A stretch of DNA of 64,000 nucleotides from Opisthocomus hoazin (taxonomy: Eukaryota > Chordata > Aves > Opisthocomiformes > Opisthocomidae), in assembly GCF_030867145.1 (NCBI RefSeq), contig NC_134429.1, positions 18,957,115 through 19,021,114 of the forward strand, given 5' to 3'. Shown here piece after piece: positions 59,106 through 64,000 of this stretch; the first letter of the stretch is position 1, and each line of letters begins with the position of its first letter. The notes beneath the pieces are model-generated. The model did not search any database. It was given only the letters and a program-made list of their open reading frames with translations, and was not told the origin of the DNA. Both the position numbers and the translations under genes were made by a program.

Positions 59106-62100
59106 GCATCTTCCTATCATTTGTTCTTGCCCTCGGAGACTGCCAAGGGGAAAGGAAGAACAATTCCGTGCTGCTTTCAGATAACTGCTTTTTTTTCTTT
59201 TTTTTCTGAAATTCTGGTGTCTGCCTCACCCAGGAGGGTGAAGGAGTTGGTGCTTGGGCTTTTTGTACGGCGTGTTGTGGGGTTTTTTCCTTCTGTGGTG
59301 TGTGTGTGGGAGGGCTACAGGTTTAGAATGGAGGAGAACGTAGCATTTCCTCTCTGCCCCTCTCCATAACCCTGCCTTTGTACGGTACAGTGCAAGGACA
59401 GCTGTCAAATGCAGTGACTTACAGAAACAGCCCTTGAAAGTACTCGCCCGTTCCTCTCCTCATCCACAGCCACTCTCTTGCTGGACTGCGGTGGCTTTTA
59501 CGTTACCCTGTTCCCTGGTACAACGTCATCTGTTGCACTCAGGATGTGCCAGGTCACAGAGCACAGTTCCTTTGAGGTTGCTTCAAACCTGTTTTCACGC
59601 TCACAGCCTGGGCTCATAGCACAGAAGCAGCTACACGTGGGTGTCAGCCTGGCCGTGACAGGAAGCGCTCCGGCGGTGGAGGCTCCGTAGCCAGGACGTG
59701 GCTGCCACGCTCTTGCTGGGCTCCGGCGGTTGTTGGGGCGGCGTGCTGGGGTCCCGGGGATGCAAGGGCGTGTGAATCGTAGCGCAGAGCAGGGAGCACA
59801 GAGAACTTGTTTCTTTTTGCCTTTTTTATTTAAAACCACTCTAACCTCTGGTTTGGGCTCCTTGCCCAAGCAATAAAATACACATTGGGTAACTTGTGGG
59901 GTTTTTATCTCATGAATGACACCAGAATCTCTGTCTGTTTTGATTCTAAAATGACTATTAGAGTGCCAGGTTACAGCAAAGAGGATGAAAATTTTGACAA
60001 AACCTGAGTTAAGCACTCCTGCAGTGGAAGCAATGTGCTGCTGAGATGCCTGGTACCACCACAATTAACTTCCCCCTTGTCCACGAGCGGAGGAGAATTA
60101 CGGAGAACGCTGGTTTGTCAGAGCGGGCAGCCCACTTGATCTGGTAAGAGGATGTTCTCCGTTACGTGGCAATTCCAAGTGATACAGACTGTCGCATTCA
60201 GCTAAAGAAAGGGAGAACCTGAATAACCTCCTGAGAGACTGTGGGGCTGCCACTCCCTGTTGGCGTGGTGCAGAGCCGCAGGGTGGGCAGAGGGGGAGGC
60301 AGCAGTTCGTTTGCCCTCTCTTAAGGCCACCCTTGCTTTGGCAGTGGGGTTGGAGTTCGTGAGCGGTCCTGATACAGAGCGGGAGGAGGGCCCATTTCTA
60401 GGTGGCCCCTCACGAGAAGTGATGGCGTCTCTTCCCCCGCTGTTCCAGGCAGCAGTTTTGCCAGAGCCCTCCTCCTGACAGCACGGTGAGGAAAGGCAAG
60501 ATGCTTCTGGTTGCTCTCTCCCCTCCCGTGGAACACGCCGACCGCTGTGTTCCCTCGGGGACCAATTCCCAAAGACGATGACAGAACTTTGGAGAAGTCC
60601 TGGGTCTCTACCCTGGAAGAGGAGAGCTGAAGCTGCTGTGTTGTGAGTGCGGTACCCGTGTGTGCTTTCCTGGTACAGCCTTGCTGCATAAGTACCCAGA
60701 AGCAGGGATGCTGCGGTGATTTTTGACACAAGCAGCCTGGTGTGCCCGTCTGTGGTCCAGCCCCTGATGTGCCCGTGTGTTTGTAGCCAGCGGTTTTTCC
60801 TGAAAGCGAATGGCAAAGCCTTGCTCTTCCCCGCTTTGAGGGGAAGTGAGAGCGCGGCTGCGGGCCCCTTTTGGCGTGTCTCAGCCCGAAGCACTGGTGG
60901 CTGCTTCCAGGGAGGCTGGTCTGGCTCTGCAGACCCTGGGGCCGGCAGGCAGGGCAGGCTGGAGGTGACGGAGGGTGGCTTTGGGTGGGAGCGCCGTGCC
61001 TCCCTCCGGCAGCGTATGCGTAAAGGACTCAAGCTGGTGCTGGGCTGCGTGCTGCACTCTGCCCCAGTTTGGGGGGAGCCTGCGCTGGCGGGGCAAGCGC
61101 TCTGCCGTGGCTCTGAGTGACAGCTTTTCATCTTGGCTTCCTGTGGTTTCTCTCTGCAGAGCGACGTGGGAGAGCGCTGCAGCGTGTCTCGCAGGGCAGT
61201 TCGCGCTGGTGCTAAAACTCTGCGCAGAAGAGCCCAGCAGTGACCTGGTAGTCGTGAGGACTCTTTGGAGAGGCCAGCGTTCTTCTGCAGGAGAGATGAT
61301 CGGCTGAGCTCGGGTAAGTTCATTTCCTAACTAAACTTATTGCGAGTCTGGACAGTGCAGAAAGCTGAACCAATTCCTGATGCTGTCTGGGTGCTGATCG
61401 AGCCAACTGCTGCTGCAAGCTCAGGTACCGCTGCTGCTTTTTACTTTTCTTTTTGAAGTAGTTGCGGTGCAGAAGTAGCTGCTACCGATGTGTCTGCAAA
61501 TGCATTCCAGCTTCTAGTTATAATAAAAACACATCACGCTTACGGGCTTGTTATCAAACCCAGTGACTGAGCAGCCCAGGTGCAGCTGTCCAGGCAGGTG
61601 TCTCAAAGCAGACTAACTCTGCAGTTAGCGCAAAGAACTGTGGTGAATTTTTGCTTTGTTTTTGGGATCCCAGAGCAACTGTTAAAAATAACCTAAAGAC
61701 ATTTAAATAAAGGACAATGCTCTGTTAGCGTCATAAAATGTACTGTCAGTAGAGAGCTTCCGTACCAGCTCCTAGTCTGAATACCTTTTTTTGGTGTCCA
61801 TGATTAATACTTATTATCAAGCAGTATTTAGGATTCTTTTCCCATTTTATGTTGCTGCATTACTAATTCTTTTTGGTTGATTCAGTTAGGACATTCGGTC
61901 CGTGGGGAGATCTGTCTTTCTGATTGCTTGACGGTGGCGCTTTAAAACTAAAACCAGAAAAACCTCACGCTTGACCAGAGTTCCCAGACTCAAGCTTGGT
62001 TTGATATGAAAATATTTCTAACAATTTAATGAACTCAAAATCCATTGGAAACTTTGTGTGCTTTTCTGTGTTTCTGTAAGTCAAATAACTTTGTAGTCAA

Positions 62101-64000
62101 ACAGAAGTTCAGTGATGCTTTTTGGTTGGCAAGAAATAACCGCCACCCCCGCGAAACAACAAACACAAAAAACCCAGCAAAACAACTCTGGGGAAGCAAA
62201 GCTGGCTGTGGAATTGGATCGGACGCCGTACTTATTAATGGTAGATACCTAAATGGTGCGTGGTTGGGAGAGATGAAGGTGGCTGTATGCTTGGAAAATA
62301 CATATTTAGTCATAGACTCTGTCACTTCTGTTACCTGTCGCAGGGAATGGAAATATTTTCAAGCAGATCGATGCACGTGGTGGGTGCTGCAGCGCGTATG
62401 CAACTGCTTGGGACTGGGCGCAAGACCAGGCTGTGAGAGGCCTGGACAGTACTCCGTGGCAGGGAGCTGTGATTCCCCGCTCCCCTTCGCCGTTCCGTGC
62501 CTCTGCTGTAGCTGAGCTTCCTGGGTTCCCGTTCTGTGCTGGGCTACACATCGGGCTGGGGGTTACAAGCATCTCCGGGACGAGCTTCACCTCTTCCCTC
62601 TCAGCAGCCGGGGTCTCGGCGTCGCCCGCTGACCGCTCTGAGAGCGTAGGGGCTGATGTGGGATCCTGTTCCAGGTGGGGAATGGTTTAGGGGATTTAGT
62701 GAGACACAGCGTCGTGTCACGGCGCGGGCAGCTCCTGTGCCCGTGCGAGGCCTTGTAACCCTGCTGCCGGGGCTCGGCGTGCCGGTGGTTTCGGGCAGCC
62801 CTGCAGCAGAGCTCGCTTTGCTGTCTGACGGCGCTCAGCCAGCGCTGAGCGTATGGAAACTCGCGTTGTGTCTCGCTTCTGCAGAATCTCGGGACAGTGC
62901 TTGTGCCCTGTGGAGAAATTGGTGCTGTTTTGGAGCTGCTGCCTGGCGGTGTCTGGGGGTGTCCTTGCTGCACTTGTCTTGTGAGAAGCGGCAGCTAGTC
63001 GGTCCCCTTCGCCGTCCTGCCCCGTTAGTGATTTTGCAGGCCTCTGCCGTGCCTTTCCCCAGCTGCAACGCCGTCCTTTCATCCCAGAGAAGACAGATGC
63101 TCGGTGGCTCTTGCTCTGGGAAAACCCTGAGATTAAGCAGCACAGGACCTGGAGCAACCTTTAAGTTGCACCTTAGCCATGCTTGCTTTTCTGTTCATTT
63201 TCCTGTGTGTGTGTACAAACCCTTTGCTATTAGGTGAAAGGCCCAGGTAAGCAGATACGTGTGCTTGCCCACTTCAAGTGAAACCATTTTTTTTCCTTTC
63301 TGATCTTCCAGTTATCATCTTTGGTGCTTTTGACTTCATTGTCTAAACAATTGTTGGGAGGAAGTGTGAGTTCAGTGTTTCCTTTGGAAAGCACCCAACG
63401 TTTGTATTTCTGTGTTGGCAGGGGCTCAGCTTTAGGAACTTCGCGCCTGTTGTAGCTGGGTTTAATTTCTCCGCTGCCTTTAAGGGCTTCTGTTCAGGTG
63501 TCTGCGCTTGGCGTAGGTGCTCAGGTTGGACAGAAGGAGCATGGCTGGAGTGCAGTTCGTTGCTTATGTGATGCGAGTGACCCAGGTGAGGAGTCCTGCT
63601 GGCAGGGTGCCACTCTCCCGCATTTCAGAGACAGCCGCCAGTCCTTTCGGCTGCCCCATAATGGACAGGAGTGGTGGTTTCCCTCTGCAGTGCACCTGTG
63701 GAGCAGCTTTAGGGGGCCATAAATTCACCCAGCCGCTCACACCGAGCCTTCCCGCCTGCGTGTGAACGTCAGCTAAGGTAGAACAGCGTGGGTGGGAAGG
63801 ATGAAACCCCCCCTGTTCCTCTCGCGCTGTCTGCACGTGTGTTACCAGGCTTCGTGACGACCCGGGACTGCTCCCAGTGCTACCTCCTGCCCTGCAAATG
63901 AGAGTTTGTCCCGGGAGACCCGGCGCATCTGGTCTGAAGTGCTGGAACCTTACATTTACTGCTGTGTCGCCGTTGTTGTCGATGCCACGGGCCACCCGCC
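59106..64000. other. Region downstream of PUSL1 without a recognised gene
   Basis: In human the minus-strand gene INTS11 follows PUSL1 tail to tail. I looked for its conserved coding blocks and C-terminus on the minus strand here and did not find them. The stretch is unique sequence, AT-rich at 61480-62200 and GC-richer at 60200-61300 and 62430-63100, where long open frames arise on both strands. A minus-strand AATAAA lies near 59828-59833. An exon-like block at 61160-61313 is annotated separately. No CR1 copy is seen. Confidence 0.5.
61160..61313 (+). other. Exon-like block of an unknown plus-strand transcript
   Basis: A strong pyrimidine tract and acceptor (CCTGTGGTTTCTCTCTGCAG) precede 154 nt that end in a consensus donor (CTCGG|GTAAGTT). 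One frame is open across most of it and ends in TGA just before the donor, so a non-coding or 5' UTR exon is more likely than a coding one. Its partner exons are not identified. Confidence 0.3.

Noticed and set aside
59498..60064. 188-codon minus-strand frame after PUSL1, considered as the INTS11 end
   Set aside because: Its residues do not match the INTS11 C-terminus, and the frame crosses the minus-strand AATAAA near 59830.
1..64000. CRISPR arrays, operons, phage, integrons, tRNA or rRNA genes
   Set aside because: The tandem repeats seen are minisatellites without unique spacers; no tRNA A/B boxes or rRNA sequence were recognised; the window is vertebrate nuclear DNA.

Overview
The window is vertebrate nuclear DNA, almost certainly from a bird. 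The signs are several CR1 LINE 3' ends with the avian ATTCTATG/ATTCTGTG tail, long GT-AG introns, CpG islands at promoters, and no operons or bacterial-style gene packing. Almost every open reading frame here is chance; only two protein-coding genes can be recognised. They sit head to head, in the same order and orientation as in human 1p36.33 (from memory, that locus is syntenic with chicken chromosome 21).

Region 1-29460 is best read as the first intron, or its beginning, of ACAP3, which is transcribed on the minus strand. Only the first coding exon of ACAP3 (29461-29507, reading MTVEFEECIKDSPRFR) lies in the window. I could not find exon 2, so the intron would be at least 29.4 kb. It holds four CR1 fragments, a 390-bp polypurine (GGGAA)n tract, and several AT-rich stretches that look like non-coding regulatory DNA. 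A CpG island covers exon 1, with a G-run cluster just inside the intron.

Region 29508-33139 is the space between the two start codons. It carries a 22-bp minisatellite (nine copies) behind the ACAP3 start, a 19-bp minisatellite (about fourteen copies) that leaves all three minus-strand frames open, and the CpG-island promoter of PUSL1 with a short in-frame uORF.

Region 33140-59084 is the complete PUSL1 gene on the plus strand, a TruA-type tRNA pseudouridine synthase. Eight coding exons with GT-AG junctions give 292 residues and keep the catalytic RTDAGVHA motif. The gene spans about 26 kb, against about 3 kb in human (from memory), so this locus is expanded. The most interesting signal lies in and after exon 6. 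The normal exon 6 donor is weak, and a consensus donor sits 170 nt further on. From there three splice-bounded segments stay in one open frame for 138 codons and end at a stop at 55105. This could be an undescribed alternative C-terminus of PUSL1.

Region 59085-64000, after the PUSL1 poly(A) signal, has no gene I can recognise. INTS11, the expected tail-to-tail neighbour, was not found. One exon-like block with strong splice sites (61160-61313) may belong to an unknown plus-strand transcript.
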